Below, piece by piece: positions 43,458 through 55,600 of a stretch of 64,000 nt of DNA. Origin of the DNA: Diogma glabrata (lineage: Eukaryota; Arthropoda; Insecta; Diptera; Cylindrotomidae). The notes beneath the pieces were generated by a model. It did no database searches. It had not been told where the DNA came from and was given only the letters and a program-made list of their open reading frames with translations. The first letter of the stretch is position 1; each line of letters opens with the position of its first letter. Location of the stretch: positions 162,832,002 through 162,896,001 of the forward strand of contig OY856188.1 of assembly GCA_963693315.1 (NCBI GenBank), in the 5' to 3' direction. A program made the position numbers and the translations under genes.

Positions 43458-45667
43458 TATGATTAAACAAGTTTCTTTTACATTTATTCAATTTTTCTTT
43501 TAATTTATTAAATCCGTGATATTTGCAAACTTATTCAAAATATTAATTTATTAAATCCGTGTTATATACCAAATCTTGCAAAGGTTAATTTATTAAATCC
43601 GTGTTATATACCAAATCTTTCAAAGGATTAATTTATTAAATCCGGGTTATATACAAAATCATTTAAAACTATTAATTTATTAAGTCTGTGATGTATGCAA
43701 CATTAGTCAAAATTATTAATTTATGTAATCTGTGATATGTTCAAAACTATTAATTTATTAAATCTGTGATGTATGCAACATTAGTCAAAATTATTAATTT
43801 ATATAATCTGTGATATGTTCAAAACTATTAATTTATTAAATCTGTGATGTATGCAACATTAGTCAAAATTATTAATTTATATAATCTGTGATATGTTCAA
43901 AACTATTAATTTATTAAATCTGTGATGTATGCAACATTAGTCAAAATTATTAATTTATATAATCTGTGATCTGTTCAAAACTATTAATTTATTAAATCTG
44001 TGATGTATGCAAAATTAGTCAAAGGGTTAATTTATAAAATCTGTGTTCTGTTCCAAATTTTTAATTTATTAAATCCGTGATATTTACCAACTCATTCAAA
44101 ATATTAATTTATTAAATTCATGTTATATACAAAATTATTCAAAACTATTAATTTATTAAATCTGTGATGTATGCAAAATTAGTCAAATTATTAATTTATA
44201 AAATCTGTGATATATATAAAACTGTTCGAGTTATTAATTTATGGAATCTGTGATATAAGCCAAACTATCAAACTTTACCTGCATGCAATTGGTACAATTT
44301 ATTACATTGGTTGGATTTCAACGCATCCGGCAACAATTTCTTTTCAACGCATTGCTCCACATCGTTGCTACAAATTATTACCGTTCTACTCCAACGAAGA
44401 ATTTACCTAGTAGTGGTGTAAATTATTACATTTTTGATTTCAACGACTCCTGCCAATAATTTTCTACTTAACAGTTTATTCAACTATTTTGGGGTTACAA
44501 ATTTATTCATCAATTTTGCTTATAAAAATTATTCAACGATTGTGAGTACCAATCTAGTCAACGCTTTGGACTACGGATTTAGGCAACGATTTCAAATACC
44601 AATTTATTCAACCATTTTGATGACTAATTTTATCAACGCATTTGATTACAACTTGGGTCAACGATATTGCTTACAAGATTATTCAACGCTTTTGGATGAC
44701 AAACTGATTCACGATTCTAAATACAAATTTAATCAACGCATTTGATTACAAGGTTAGTCAACGCTTTGGACTACAAACTTAGTCAACGCTTTTGACTACA
44801 CATTTATTCAACTATTTTGATTACTAATTTTATCAACACATTTGATTACAAATTGATTCAACGTTATTGCTTATAAAATTAGTCAACGCTTTTGACTACA
44901 AACTTAGTCAACGCTTTTGACTACACATTTATTCAACTATTTTGATTTACAAATTTATTCATCAATTTTGCGTATAAAAATTATTCAACGATTGTGAGTA
45001 ACAATCTAGTCAACGCTTTGGACTACGGATTTAGGCACCGATTTCAAATACCAATTTATTCAACTATTTTGATCACTAATTTTATCAACGCATTTGATTA
45101 CAACTTGGTTCAACGATATTGCTTACAAAATTAGTCAACGCTTTTGACTGACAAACTGATTCACGATTTTAAATACAAATTTATTCGACGCTGCTGATCA
45201 CCAATTGATTCATCGTTTCTTCATATCGACTGCGACATCTTAATTTTGATCAACGTATATGCGATGCTGATGGAGGGCTGATACCCGCCGGATATTGGAG
45301 GCTAGGAGGATATAACCATGGGTGAGTCTATTTAATTGCTTTCTTTATTATTCGGGGGCTTTAGGGGTGTGGATGTGTGTGGTGTGTGGGTGGGCGTATG
45401 TGAGTGAATGAGGGGGTTGAACGTGTCGACCGTGGTCCTTTCGTAGAAGGGGGTCGCCAGAGTCTCATCTTTTCATTTGTTAATTTTTATCCCGTTTCCG
45501 AATGTTCACGTAATTCGCGTACATGTCTGCATTTGTATTGGAGCAGCAGGGTTTTCCAATCGAACTCCATACTGTGATTAGCCGGAGCACAAAAATAAAA
45601 CCTCATTTAGTTACGCGACCTGCTATGCCGCTTCATTGGTTCGCCGATGAAAAAGCCCTTCATTACA
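43458..45667 (+). repeat. Gypsy 3' LTR (probable extent)
   Basis: Certain from 44304 to 45667, where it matches the 5' LTR. The start near 43458 is inferred from the candidate polypurine tract. It contains two minisatellite blocks, then a unique GC-richer part with GTGTGTGGTGTGTGGGTGGG, an AATAAA-containing polyadenylation region near 45595, and the end CATTACA. About 2.2 kb would be long for an LTR. Confidence 0.7.
43480..44260 (+). repeat. Minisatellite of AATTTATTAAATCTGTGAT units
   Basis: Roughly 39-bp subunits (TTAATTTATTAAATCYGTGA plus a variable spacer). At 43700-43990 they are organised into about four nearly identical 78-bp dimers containing GATGTATGCAACATTAGTCA. The block is absent from the truncated 5' LTR. 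Confidence 0.93.
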
Positions 45668-46318
45668 CGACACTAAACGAATAATATCGAGACTCTATAA
45701 TTTCCGAAATAATGTGATTTTTAACATGTTTTGCCATGATAGAGATGAAATCTTCACAAATTGTGCTTGAAAGATACGATGCTTTTCCTAAAAATATTCC
45801 GAATAATAAAAAAAAATCATTTGTCAATGGTACATGAAAAGTGTGTACCTTTTCCTTTATTGCCAAAACGAGAAATATGTTCTTGTAAAAAGGGATCAAA
45901 TTTAGCCAATAATTCAAGAGATCCAAGAAAGTTTCCATTGTGTTTTGATCCTAAAATTTCATCGTGACCACGAAAAGCAAGTCCTCGTGATGCAATTTTA
46001 GTTGTATTATTAAAAGATTTCTCGAAAGTAAGTTCATTTTTGATACGCATTTTATATGTAAAATTATTGGTCATGTGATACTTAGACTCTTCATGCTTCG
46101 AAATGTGATGAATTATTCCAATTATTGAGTCTTTTTAATAAAAATGCTTGCGATTTTCCATTCAAATCACCAAATAAACGGCATACAAAACAAAAAACTG
46201 CTTTGGCTGACGGTGAATAGATTAGCCAATCTCGTTTAATTTTTGTTGCATTTGTGAGCTTTCTATAAAAATGAAACTCAGTGAATTTTCGACCATATTT
46301 TCCAGCATTTTTCATTGC
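45668..46318 (-). pseudogene. DUF4371/ZMYM-type hAT transposase, cut by gypsy
   Basis: Minus-strand pieces follow the order of this hAT subgroup. First is a TTF/MYM-like zinc-finger part (RDWLIYSPSAKAVFCFVCRL at about 46130-46250), then SRGLAFRGHDEILGSKHNGN and LGSLELLAKFDPFLQEHISR in the next frame (about 45830-46010), then AKHVKNHIISEIIESRYYSF. At that point the gypsy LTR begins (45667), so the catalytic part is cut off. At least two frame changes are present. The missing part is not found next to the left gypsy end. Confidence 0.8.
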
Positions 46319-47459
46319 ATCTATGTTTTGACACGCAAAGGCACCTAAGAAACTAACTGTAGTACTTTATTGTTGTTTGTTGTTGTTTCGTAGTACTTTA
46401 TTGTTGAGATGTTTAATGAACTAGTTTATTTTCGATCAAAAGATTACAATGCGAGCGAGCAATGAGCATTGCAAATTTGTGAGAAAATAAAATTCATTAA
46501 ACACGAAAGCAATACGACGTTTTACTCTTCCGACAGAGAAGCATTGTTTTAATTTAAAAATAAAATTCATTGATAAAATAAATAAAACGAATAAAGAGAT
46601 CATCTCTATAGTAAATGAGGACGGAGGACCTTCTTGCTCCAAAAGAGGACGGTCCTACCGAAAAGAGGACACAAAATAATCTATTGACTGATCACTATAC
46701 AAAACTAATCGATCAAATTAAGCATGAAGTGAAACTCGACCATAACATTGAGTTAATTGAGAATACAACAGGTGAAAAACTTGTACTTGTTGACAGCCTA
46801 TGTTATGAAACATATACAGCTAAAAAAAATCATGTAAAACCCCTCCTTTATTGAAATGCAACTAATCGTCCAAATTTCAAAGGAATCGATCCAGTACTTA
46901 AGGAGATTACCTATTTTGAACAAACGAACATTTACATTTTTATTTATATAGAAGAAGATAGAAGATAGAAGAAGATAGATAGAAGAATATTTATTGAAAT
47001 TCTATTAAAAGTTTATTGCAACACTAATCTTTATAAAATTGTTTGTGTGTTTTTTTACTGAAAATAATAATTAAAAGTATTCTTTTTACTAATTGGAATA
47101 AAATAAATCTGACTAAAGTCTAATTTAAATATTTTGTTTATATTTATTTCAATAGCTTTTCTAAAAAAAGCGTTTTAGTTATTCTATTTTCTAGAGTATC
47201 GCTACTACACCGGTAACGTGAGAAACTTTGTCAGTATTGGCAAAACGGAAATTTTGGAAGCGCTACTCTCGATGTAAATATGTTGTTGATTACTTTCATT
47301 TTGAAAAGTAATCGTTCAGCTGGGAACGGTAACGGTAACAGTATTGACATCGAGCCTAATTTCATAGAAATAAAAAAAATAATCAACAATCCTTACAAAC
47401 AATCTTTACAACAATCCTTACAACAATCGAATCAACGCTTGAAAACCACCACTAATTCC
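46319..47459. other. Non-coding, no gene recognised
   Basis: Contains a 79-codon plus frame (46615-46854) with mixed composition and no motif, a GAAGATAGA repeat at about 46950-46985, and AT-rich sequence. I see nothing else supportable. Confidence 0.4.
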
Positions 47460-47985
47460 GACCATATTGTTTGCGTTGTCATATGACTGTCTCTGCAATT
47501 TTGTACGTCAATTTTGTTTTCTTCGAGGAATATTTAAACGATGCCAAAAAGATACTCTTATGTTTGACCCTCAATTGGAATAAAAGCAACTAATCGTTCA
47601 TTGATTTTACCATTTTTTACATATCGAATGCAAAAAGCCAATTAATCCGAATGACTTACATCCAGAGTGGAGTCAACACTAATCGAATAATAAACTGCGT
47701 CAATGACGTCGGCTGCAATACGATTTTTGATTTCTTGCCCCATGGTGGTAATAAATTCGTCACATATTGTGCTTGATAAAAATACGTTCTTCATAAAAAT
47801 ATCCCAATAACAATCACTTTTATCATTTCATTAAGTTTGCTTCAGATGTCGCATACCTTTTCCTTTGTTGTCAAATTTATCACTATGCTCTTTTTAGGAA
47901 AGATCAAATTTAGCCAAAAGTTCAAGAGCTCCAAGAAAGTTGCCATTGTGATTCGAGCCCAGAGTTTCATCACTCTCGGAAGTTC
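47460..47985 (-). pseudogene. Second DUF4371-type hAT transposase fragment
   Basis: Minus-strand remains of the same subgroup as 45668-46318 but a different copy. NHNGNFLGALELLAKFD lies near 47930, CDEFITTMGQEIKNRIAADV near 47740, and DAVYYSISVDST near 47690, followed by a part with interspersed stops. It extends past the point where the first copy is cut by gypsy. Several stops and frameshifts rule out function. Confidence 0.78.
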
Positions 47986-48136
47986 GGAATTAAAACTTTT
48001 GTTTTTTATTTATTTTATTTATAAATTATATATCTTTATTTAAAATATTCGAATAGATTATTGCTTTTAGATTGCAAAATAGAGAAATCGAAAATTTTAT
48101 TTGAAATTATTTATTTGAGAATCTGAGAAAACAATG

Positions 48137-48765
48137 TGTTGAGGTTCACCCTATATAAATATTTAATATTTTTCTTTAAATTTAAAATAATCGTTGGTTA
48201 TCCTTTTTTTAGTTTACTTTTATTATATGTCATAAACATTTTAAAATCTTTATTAACGTAAAATCCACTTTTTCTCAAAATAAATTTAACATCTGGCATG
48301 CAGATTTTCATTTTTTTATAATTTCGGAAATTCCCAAATATTAATAATAAAACTTTCAATAATTTCTTCCCTTTCCTTATTTTGTTTAACTTTATATTCA
48401 TATTTGTTTCAACTCCCTTCATAATTGATAACCAATGATAACCAATGAAAATAATTTTAATCTTAGTTTTTTAATTTGGACCACCTTCAATAAAGAAATA
48501 AAAAAAAATCAACATTTACATTTTTAGAATTAAAATTATTTTTTTTTAGCAGTCTCATCTAAGATACCTATCAATATATATATACATGTTAAACATAAAT
48601 AAAAATAAATAAAATCATATAATTTAATTTAAAATAAAAAAAAATAAAGTGTTTTATATAACAGTACGAACAATAATTATTCCTTTTGATTAAGTTGAAA
48701 GGAATAAGAGCTTAAAACAATTAACAAATATAGTTGTTTTATATAATTAAGCTCCAACATCAACA
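48137..48765 (+). repeat. BEL 5' LTR
   Basis: Starts TGTTGAGGTTCACCC and ends CTCCAACATCAACA. Comparison with the 3' LTR shows about seven substitutions and one 4-bp indel (TATATACATG against TATATG), about 1 percent divergence. Confidence 0.95.
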
Positions 48766-48766
48766 T

Positions 48767-48783
48767 TGGTCCTTCGAGCCAGA
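48767..48783 (+). promoter_or_regulatory. BEL primer-binding site, tRNA-Tyr type
   Basis: TGGTCCTTCGAGCCAGA begins one base after the LTR. It complements the 3' end of insect tRNA-Tyr as I know it (CCGGCTCGAAGGA plus CCA), with one mismatch. Confidence 0.7.
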
Positions 48784-49245
48784 TTCAACAATACGGATTT
48801 GAGACTATCGTATTAGCTTGCAACGTAACGCAACGTTAATCATAATATAAAAAATAATAGTTCAATATAAAAAAAATAATATAAAACAAAGTGTGTGATA
48901 AAATGTACAATATGCAGTGAAACATAAAAACAATCTAAAATTATAATTACACATGTATACGTATATATTAAAAGCCTGCAACGCAACGCAGCAAAGTGTT
49001 TTAAAAATATTATTGTGAATAAAAGAAAAATCTGCAACGAAACGCAGTTTTTCAAAGAAGTGACAAACAATTACATTCAACATTACATTACGTTTAATTG
49101 GAGGAACCAACCACATATAGTTGACGAAAAAACTACATATTTTACAAGAAAACATCAAAGGTAAGTCTCTCTATTTTATTTGTTAAAAAATTGCCGTTTT
49201 TTATACCTTTATTTTAATTTCTACTCGTGTTAAAATCGTGTTAAA

Positions 49246-50073
49246 ATGTCTGACATTTCATTAATCGAACGTTCTAGTGAAGATGTCAAAAGTATTTCCC
49301 ATTTCGTTAAACAACGTGGTGTTTTAAAAGGCAAACTCACGCGGTTTAAAAAGTTTGTTGATGACATATCAAAATGTGACGACATTCTTCAATTAAAAAA
49401 AAGAACAGATTCAATATATAAAGACTTCGAGAAATATGAACGTGTTCAAGACGAATTAGATTTGTTATGTAGGGAAAATGAATTGGACGGACAGATAACA
49501 GAACGTACTATATTTTCAGACGTCTTCTATGAGTACACATCGAAGGCTGAAACTTTCTTAAATAACCATAAACCCGATAGTACAAATACAATATCGATTC
49601 CAGTCGGCGTTGAAGACGAAAATTTAACGCCACCTTTAATCTCAAATACAGTAGATCCAACTTCAAATTCTAATATTCATTCTTCAAACGAACTTTCAAT
49701 TTCGCATGTAAAAATGCCAACTATGCAGTTACCCAAATTTAATAACACTTGTGAAAACTGGCCAAGTTTCGCTGATTCATTCAAAGCATCAATTCATAAT
49801 AATTCAAGATTACGAGACTCTGAAAAACTGATGTATTTAAAATCTTGCTTAACCGGAAAGGCACTTTTTAAAATAGAATCTATTGAAACAACAGATCGTC
49901 ATTATAATTTAGCTTGGTCTATTTTGGAAAAAAGTTTTGATAATCCCGTTGCCGCTGCTAACAAACGAATAAAAGCAATCTTTGAAATACCTCATTGTAC
50001 AAAAGCAACGAAAAATCGATTGGTGAAATTATTGATGTTGCGACTAAACATTATTGTGCCTTGGAAGCCTTAA
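49246..50073 (+). pseudogene. gag: BEL Gag, truncated by frameshift
   Basis: Starts MSDISLIERSSEDVKS with a coiled-coil-like charged N-terminus. A BEL/Pao Gag region follows (MPTMQLPKFNNTCENWPSFA, DSEKLMYLKSCLTGKA, AWSILEKSFDNP). The homologous reading moves to the +2 frame at the run of four adenines at 50001-50004, and this frame then ends at 50073 after about 20 unrelated codons. BEL elements normally have one gag-pol ORF, so this is a disabling single-base change. Confidence 0.88.
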
Positions 50074-52150
50074 ATAAACCTTTTCTAGAAGCATTTCCAG
50101 TTTACGCTATAACATCAAAATTAGATGAAGAAACCCGTCGTAAATGGAAAGAACTTAATCAAAAAATTGAATTTCCATCCATGCATGAGTTGTTACAGTT
50201 TTTACATGAAAGACAACGCGTTTTAGAAGAAGATAGTGAAAAAAAACCAAATCATGCAGGTCCCTCTCTTGCTAAACGCAAAATTCCAAATTTTAAAAAT
50301 TCTCATACTACCTTAACTTCAACTGAAAACTCTACAAAGCTCCCAATAGCATGTAATCTATGTAAAGGTCCTCATTATACATCAGCTTGTGATACATTCG
50401 AAAATAAAACCTCAAGTGAGCGTTTTGATTTAATAAAAAACGCCAGGCTTTGTATTAATTGTTTTCGTTCAAATCATACGGTTTCTACATGTCAATCTCT
50501 ATCGAGATGTAAAACTTGCCATAAAAGGCATCATACACTTCTTCATCACGAACCTGAAAATACCGTTGTGTCAAATTTCGCTAAATTATATGCTAACGTA
50601 CCATCACAAGTTCTACTTTCCACAGCAATTATAAATATACTTGACAAAGACAACAACTCTCACGAATGTCGAATACTGTTAGATTCTGGTTCTCAATCAA
50701 ATTTTATAACTGAGCGCTTTGCTTCTATTCTAAAACTTCCTCAAACACAAATTAATATACCTGTAATCGGCATTCATCAAGTTCAAACCAATATCTCTAA
50801 ATCTATAGTGGCTAAAATTATTTCAAGAAGCACACGATATACTAAAGAGCTTAATTTTCTCATTATTCCAAAAATTACTGGTCGATTGCCATCTATTCAG
50901 CTATGCAAAAATCAGTTAACCATTCCAACCAATATAACCCTTGCTGATCCAGAATTTGATAAACCACGCGATATCGATGCTCTACTGGGCGCTGAGATAT
51001 TTTATAATTTACTTTCCATCGGTCAAATTGCAATAGCTAAACCTTCCGCGGTTTTGCAAAAAACTCAACTTGGTTGGATAATATCTGGTAGGATTCTAAA
51101 CGAAGATCCTCAAGAACCAGTTATGTGTAACATTTCATTAGACATTTTAAATACAAATATTACTAGGTTTTGGGAGATTGAAGAAGGCCCTAACAAAAAA
51201 CTTTTATCGATGGAAGATCAAGAGTGTGAATCTCATTTTGCACAACATACTAAACGTGATGAAATAACTGGTAAATTCATAGTAAAACTGCCTTTTAGTA
51301 CTAACAAACCAAACCTTGGAAATTCATATAATTCGGCATTGAGACGATTTTTATCTTTAGAGCGTTCCTTTGTTGATAAGCCCAAACAGTGGAAGCAATA
51401 CGTTGATTTTATGCGAGAATACGAAAAGTTAAACCACATGTCACTTTGCGAAAATCATAACACAAACGAAGGTTACTATTTGCCTCATCACGCCGTATTC
51501 AAAGCTTCCAGTTTAACAACAAAAATACGTGTGGTTTTTGACGCATCTGCCAAGACAACCACTGGCATTTCACTAAATGACGTTTTGTTAGTTGGGCCCA
51601 AGGTTCAGGATGACTTATTTTTTCTAACCTTACGATTTCGAGTACACGTCTATGTTTTAACAGCTGACGCTGAAAAAATGTATAGACAAATTATAGTTCA
51701 TCCAGAACATAGAATATACCAAAAAATATTATGGAGATACTCTAGCGAAACGCCAGTTCAAGTTTTTCAATTAAATACCGTTACATATGGCCAAGCCCCT
51801 TCTTCTTATTTATCTGCAAAAATTCTACATAAACTAGCCGACGATGAAAGGGTTAATTATCCAGTTGCTGCTCGTATCCTCTACGAAGATTTTTACGTAG
51901 ACGATTTACTAACAGGTGCTGAAACTTTTGATGAAGCCTTGTTGATTAGAAATGAATTAATTGCTGTGACGAAGACTGCTGGTATAAATTTACGTCAATG
52001 GTCTTCTAACGAGCCAAAACTTACTAACGATCTTGTTGATAAATCTGATGACAAATATATTAAATTAGATCTTGATGAAAATATAAAAACATTAGGCATT
52101 CAATGGAATCCTAAAAAAGATTTAATTTGTTATACAGTTAATTTAGACTG
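50005..52150 (+). pseudogene. pol: BEL Gag C-terminus, protease and RT, cut by LINE
   Basis: Continues Gag in the shifted frame (SNEKSIGEIIDVATKHYCAL). It then has zinc-knuckle clusters (CNLCKGPHYTSAC, CINCFRSNHTVSTC, CKTCHKRHHTLLHH), an intact aspartic protease site (LLDSGSQSNF), and the BEL-type RT with VFDASAKTTTG, the first catalytic Asp in LTADAEKMYRQI and the catalytic YVDD in EDFYVDDLLTG. The frame meets the LINE after about 52150 and ends on a stop in the LINE 5' end. No internal stop occurs within this part. Confidence 0.92.
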
Positions 52151-52152
52151 TA

Positions 52153-52206
52153 GATCCCTCCCGCAGGAGGGATCGATTTTGATCGATTATGATCAATGTT
52201 GATCTA
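52153..52206 (+). promoter_or_regulatory. LINE 5' hairpin and GATC repeats
   Basis: GATCCCTCC and GGAGGGATC form a perfect 9-bp stem around CGCA at the very 5' end. Four GATC-centred repeats follow (GATCGATTTT, GATCGATTAT, GATCAATGTT, GATCTAC). Position and structure suggest a role in transcription start or 5' RNA processing, which is an inference. Confidence 0.6.
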
Positions 52207-52699
52207 CGGGTCTGACTACCCTGCGTACTCCAGTCCCTGCCATTGACATATGAGTTAGCGTGAGATATCACATACCACTGGCAATGGCAGGAGATGTCAT
52301 TAGCCAAGATGATATCTTAGGGTGCTGGCGGACGAACTTTAATTAGTCAACGGCAGCACTTCCAGTCTTAGCTGGGCAGCGTTCCGTAGCGGTACCGCTC
52401 ATTAGCTCTTCCGAGGAATCGAACCAACACGTAGTTATGTGTGGGCTTTGTGCCTCGATTAAGGTGGTGGGCGGTGCGTCTGGGGTGCGCTGCATCAGCT
52501 GGATTATTGGCATTTAGTTTTGTTTTGTTTTCTGCAAATTTCTCACAATTTGTTTTTCACTTATTATTTTGTTATTATTTCTTCATCTTATCATGAAATA
52601 TTGGAATATGTCATATTTTGTAGTATGATAGGATTTTTTACTTAGTTATGCATTTTAAAATAAAACACAAAAAAATAAAATAAACATTTTGATATATAT

Positions 52700-55600
52700 A
52701 TGGCAGTACAACCGAAAAAAAATAAGTCTGCAAGTGGTAAAGCAAATTTGCGCAATCCACCCGCCCATAAAGCGGCATGTCCACGGAATTTGCAGGGACA
52801 AAACATATATGAATCAATAAAAAATTTTAAAATACATGTTCAAAACATCTGCGGATTGAACGCTAACCATGACCACGTGCAACATCATCTTGAGCACGAC
52901 AAACCGAACATTCTATTCCTTACAGAAACACAAGTTTCTGAAAATTTTCTCTTTATAGAATCGCTTAATTCCAAATATAGGCTCGAATCAGCTTTCAAAC
53001 TCCATCAGGGCGTATGCGCATTCATTCATGAGAGTGTTGCGTACACGCGCTTTCCAAATTTTGAACTACACGGTGACGGCTTCAATACAATGGTTTTAAA
53101 GATTTGTCTTCCAGAAATGACTTTTTTTACAATAGCTTTATACCGGTCCCCCAACAAACGTAACCCAAACTTTTTTAATATACTGACAAAAATTATGGAC
53201 GAGATTAGAGCAAAGTCCCCTAATTGTGAAGTTATCGTTACCGGTGACTTCAACGTCCACAACAAATCATGGTTGGAATTCTCCAAATCGACCGACGATG
53301 TTGACAATAGTGGAAAACTGGCAGAAATTTTTGCCGCGTCTCAGGGCCTATTCCAAATTGTTAAAAGCCCGACTTTCACTCCCCGTAATGGCGGTGATAA
53401 TAGTTTTCTACTAGATCTCTATCTTACCACAATGCCAGATATTACGAGTGTCGATGTTGCGAAAGGTAGTATTGGAAATTCTGATCATTATTTAATCTCA
53501 TCAGTTATCAAAACTGATTTACTTAAAACTACAGCTCCCAAACCCCGTAAAATATTTCACTACTCAAAAATGGATAAGAGTGGTCTTCAAAATTTTTTCC
53601 ATGGTTTCCCTTTCGACCGTCATTGTTTTTACACTGACAATGTAAATGTTTCTGCTCAAAACTTTACAGAAACCATCCAATTTGCTATCAATAAATTTGT
53701 CCCTTTCTCCATAGTAAAACCCAAACAAAAATACTTGTATTCGAAAGCTGCCAAAACGGCACTTAGAAACAAACGTAGATCATTTAATATTTGGATTCAT
53801 AACAAAACTCCCACTAATCGATCCCAATATCTAAAGGCCAACAAAATATCTAATCAGATTATCTCAAACGAAAAGTCCGAAATTGACAGAGCGAAAGCCT
53901 CAAAACTTACGTCTATGTCTGTTTCTGACAAGAGTTTCTACAGTGCCATTAATTCCTTAAATTCTGGTACAAAATTTTCTATTCCCCCTATTATTGATGG
54001 TGATTTAATCGTCAATGATCCCGCAAGAAAAGCTAACTTGTTCGCTGAACGCTTTGCTCTGAACTCCACTGTTTTGGAAACTCCTAAAGAAATACCCCAA
54101 ATCCAGTCTTCAGGAGTTAATATGAATGAACTTCACTTCAAACCCAAAATAGTCGCCAAACTTTTAAAGGGGTTAAACATCAACAAAGCATCAGGAATGG
54201 ACAATATTCCACCCATTATTTTAAAAACCTTTTCCAAAGAACTTGCACCAACTCTAACTAAAATATTCTACCAATCCTACAAATCTGGTATATTTCCCTC
54301 GTGCTGGAAGTTGGCAAATGTCCAGCCCGTCCCCAAAAAGGGACCAAAATCCGATATCTCAAATTATAAGCCAATAGCTTTACTATCGGTCCTATCCAAA
54401 GTCTATGAGCATTATATTAATACACATATTTCAAAATTTCTGGAAGAAAATCATTTAATATCCGACAGCCAATACGGTTTTCGAAACAAAAGATCAACTA
54501 CCGATCTATTAAACTATGTAGCGCATTGTTGGAACAGCATACTTGATAAAGGTGGTGAAACATACGTTATCGCTTTAGACATCTCCAAGGCATTCGATCG
54601 AGTCTGGCATGCCAACTTAATCAACAAGCTCGTTGCGTACGGTTTACATCCCAATGTTGTGAAGCTGATTCAAAATTTTCTATCCGACCGATACATTTCG
54701 GTAACCTTAGACGGATATTCTTCTGAGTCTAAACTAATTAACGCTGGTGTACCCCAAGGCTCAGTATTGTCCCCAACCCTATTTTTGATTTATATCAACG
54801 AATTGTTGAAAATCACCAGCAACCCAATAAATAGTTTTGCAGATGATAGTACTCTGCACAAGTCGTTCGAGCCCCTTCCTTCAAAAGGTAAAATACACGA
54901 ACGAATTAATCCTGCCCGGAGAGACGCTGCCATAAACGTGAACAAAGACCTGAATAAAGTCGTCGACTGGGGTGACCAAAACCTTGTCAATTTCAACTCC
55001 ACCAAAACACAGCTGTTGATTGTTTCCAGATTAAAGACCGAGTTCCCCAAAGATATTTTATTTAGTATGTGTGATGAACCAATAGGTGAATGTAAAAACA
55101 TTCGTTTATTGGGTGTCACAGTTTCAAATGACCTACTCTGGAACGATCATGTAATGGCGATGGCAAAAAGCGCGTCTAAAAAACTCGGCCTCCTAAATAG
55201 ATGCAAAAAATTTTTCACTCCATACCAATTGCTCCATGTTTATAAGTCCTATATTCGTCCCTGTATGGAGTACTGCTGTCAAGTTTGGGGTGCTGCCTCT
55301 GTTTCCATCTTGGCCCTCTTGGACTCTGTTCAAAAGCGAGCTATACGAATTGTAGGTGATCGAACTTTGACATCAAAACTTGATTCCCTACAACATCGTC
55401 GCACTGTTGCTGACCTCGTTGTTTTTTACAAATATCGTCATCAGCAGTGCTCAGATGAAATCAGCGGCATCATGCCTCAAACTTATTCTTACCCCCGTTC
55501 CACTCGGCAATCGGCTGCCGCAACCAGTGAAACGGTAAAGATCCCGCGCTGTCATACTGGCAGATCGCAGAGAGACTTCTTTGTCCGAACTGCGTACAAA

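Larger units (their letters stand above)
31154..45667 (+). mobile_element. Ty3/gypsy-type LTR retrotransposon with RING-Gag
   Basis: The internal order is 5' LTR (5'-truncated), tRNA-Lys primer site, leader of about 2.2 kb, gag, pol in the -1 frame, a repeat-rich region of about 3.6 kb and the 3' LTR. The pol order protease, RT, RNase H, integrase is that of Ty3/gypsy. No sense-strand env was recognised. Two antisense coding-like tracts lie inside. The right LTR end CATTACA (45667) is followed by hAT pseudogene sequence. The left target site is lost because the 5' LTR is truncated beside the TA tract. The copy is defective (protease Asp to Gly, integrase deletion). Confidence 0.92.

Noticed and set aside
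43480..45240. CRISPR-like regular repeats with variable spacers
   Set aside because: Units vary in sequence and length, lie inside a duplicated LTR of a eukaryotic retrotransposon, and there are no cas genes.
46615..46854. 79-codon plus ORF between the two hAT pseudogenes
   Set aside because: Plausible composition but no motif, no context and no homolog that I recognise; too short to claim.
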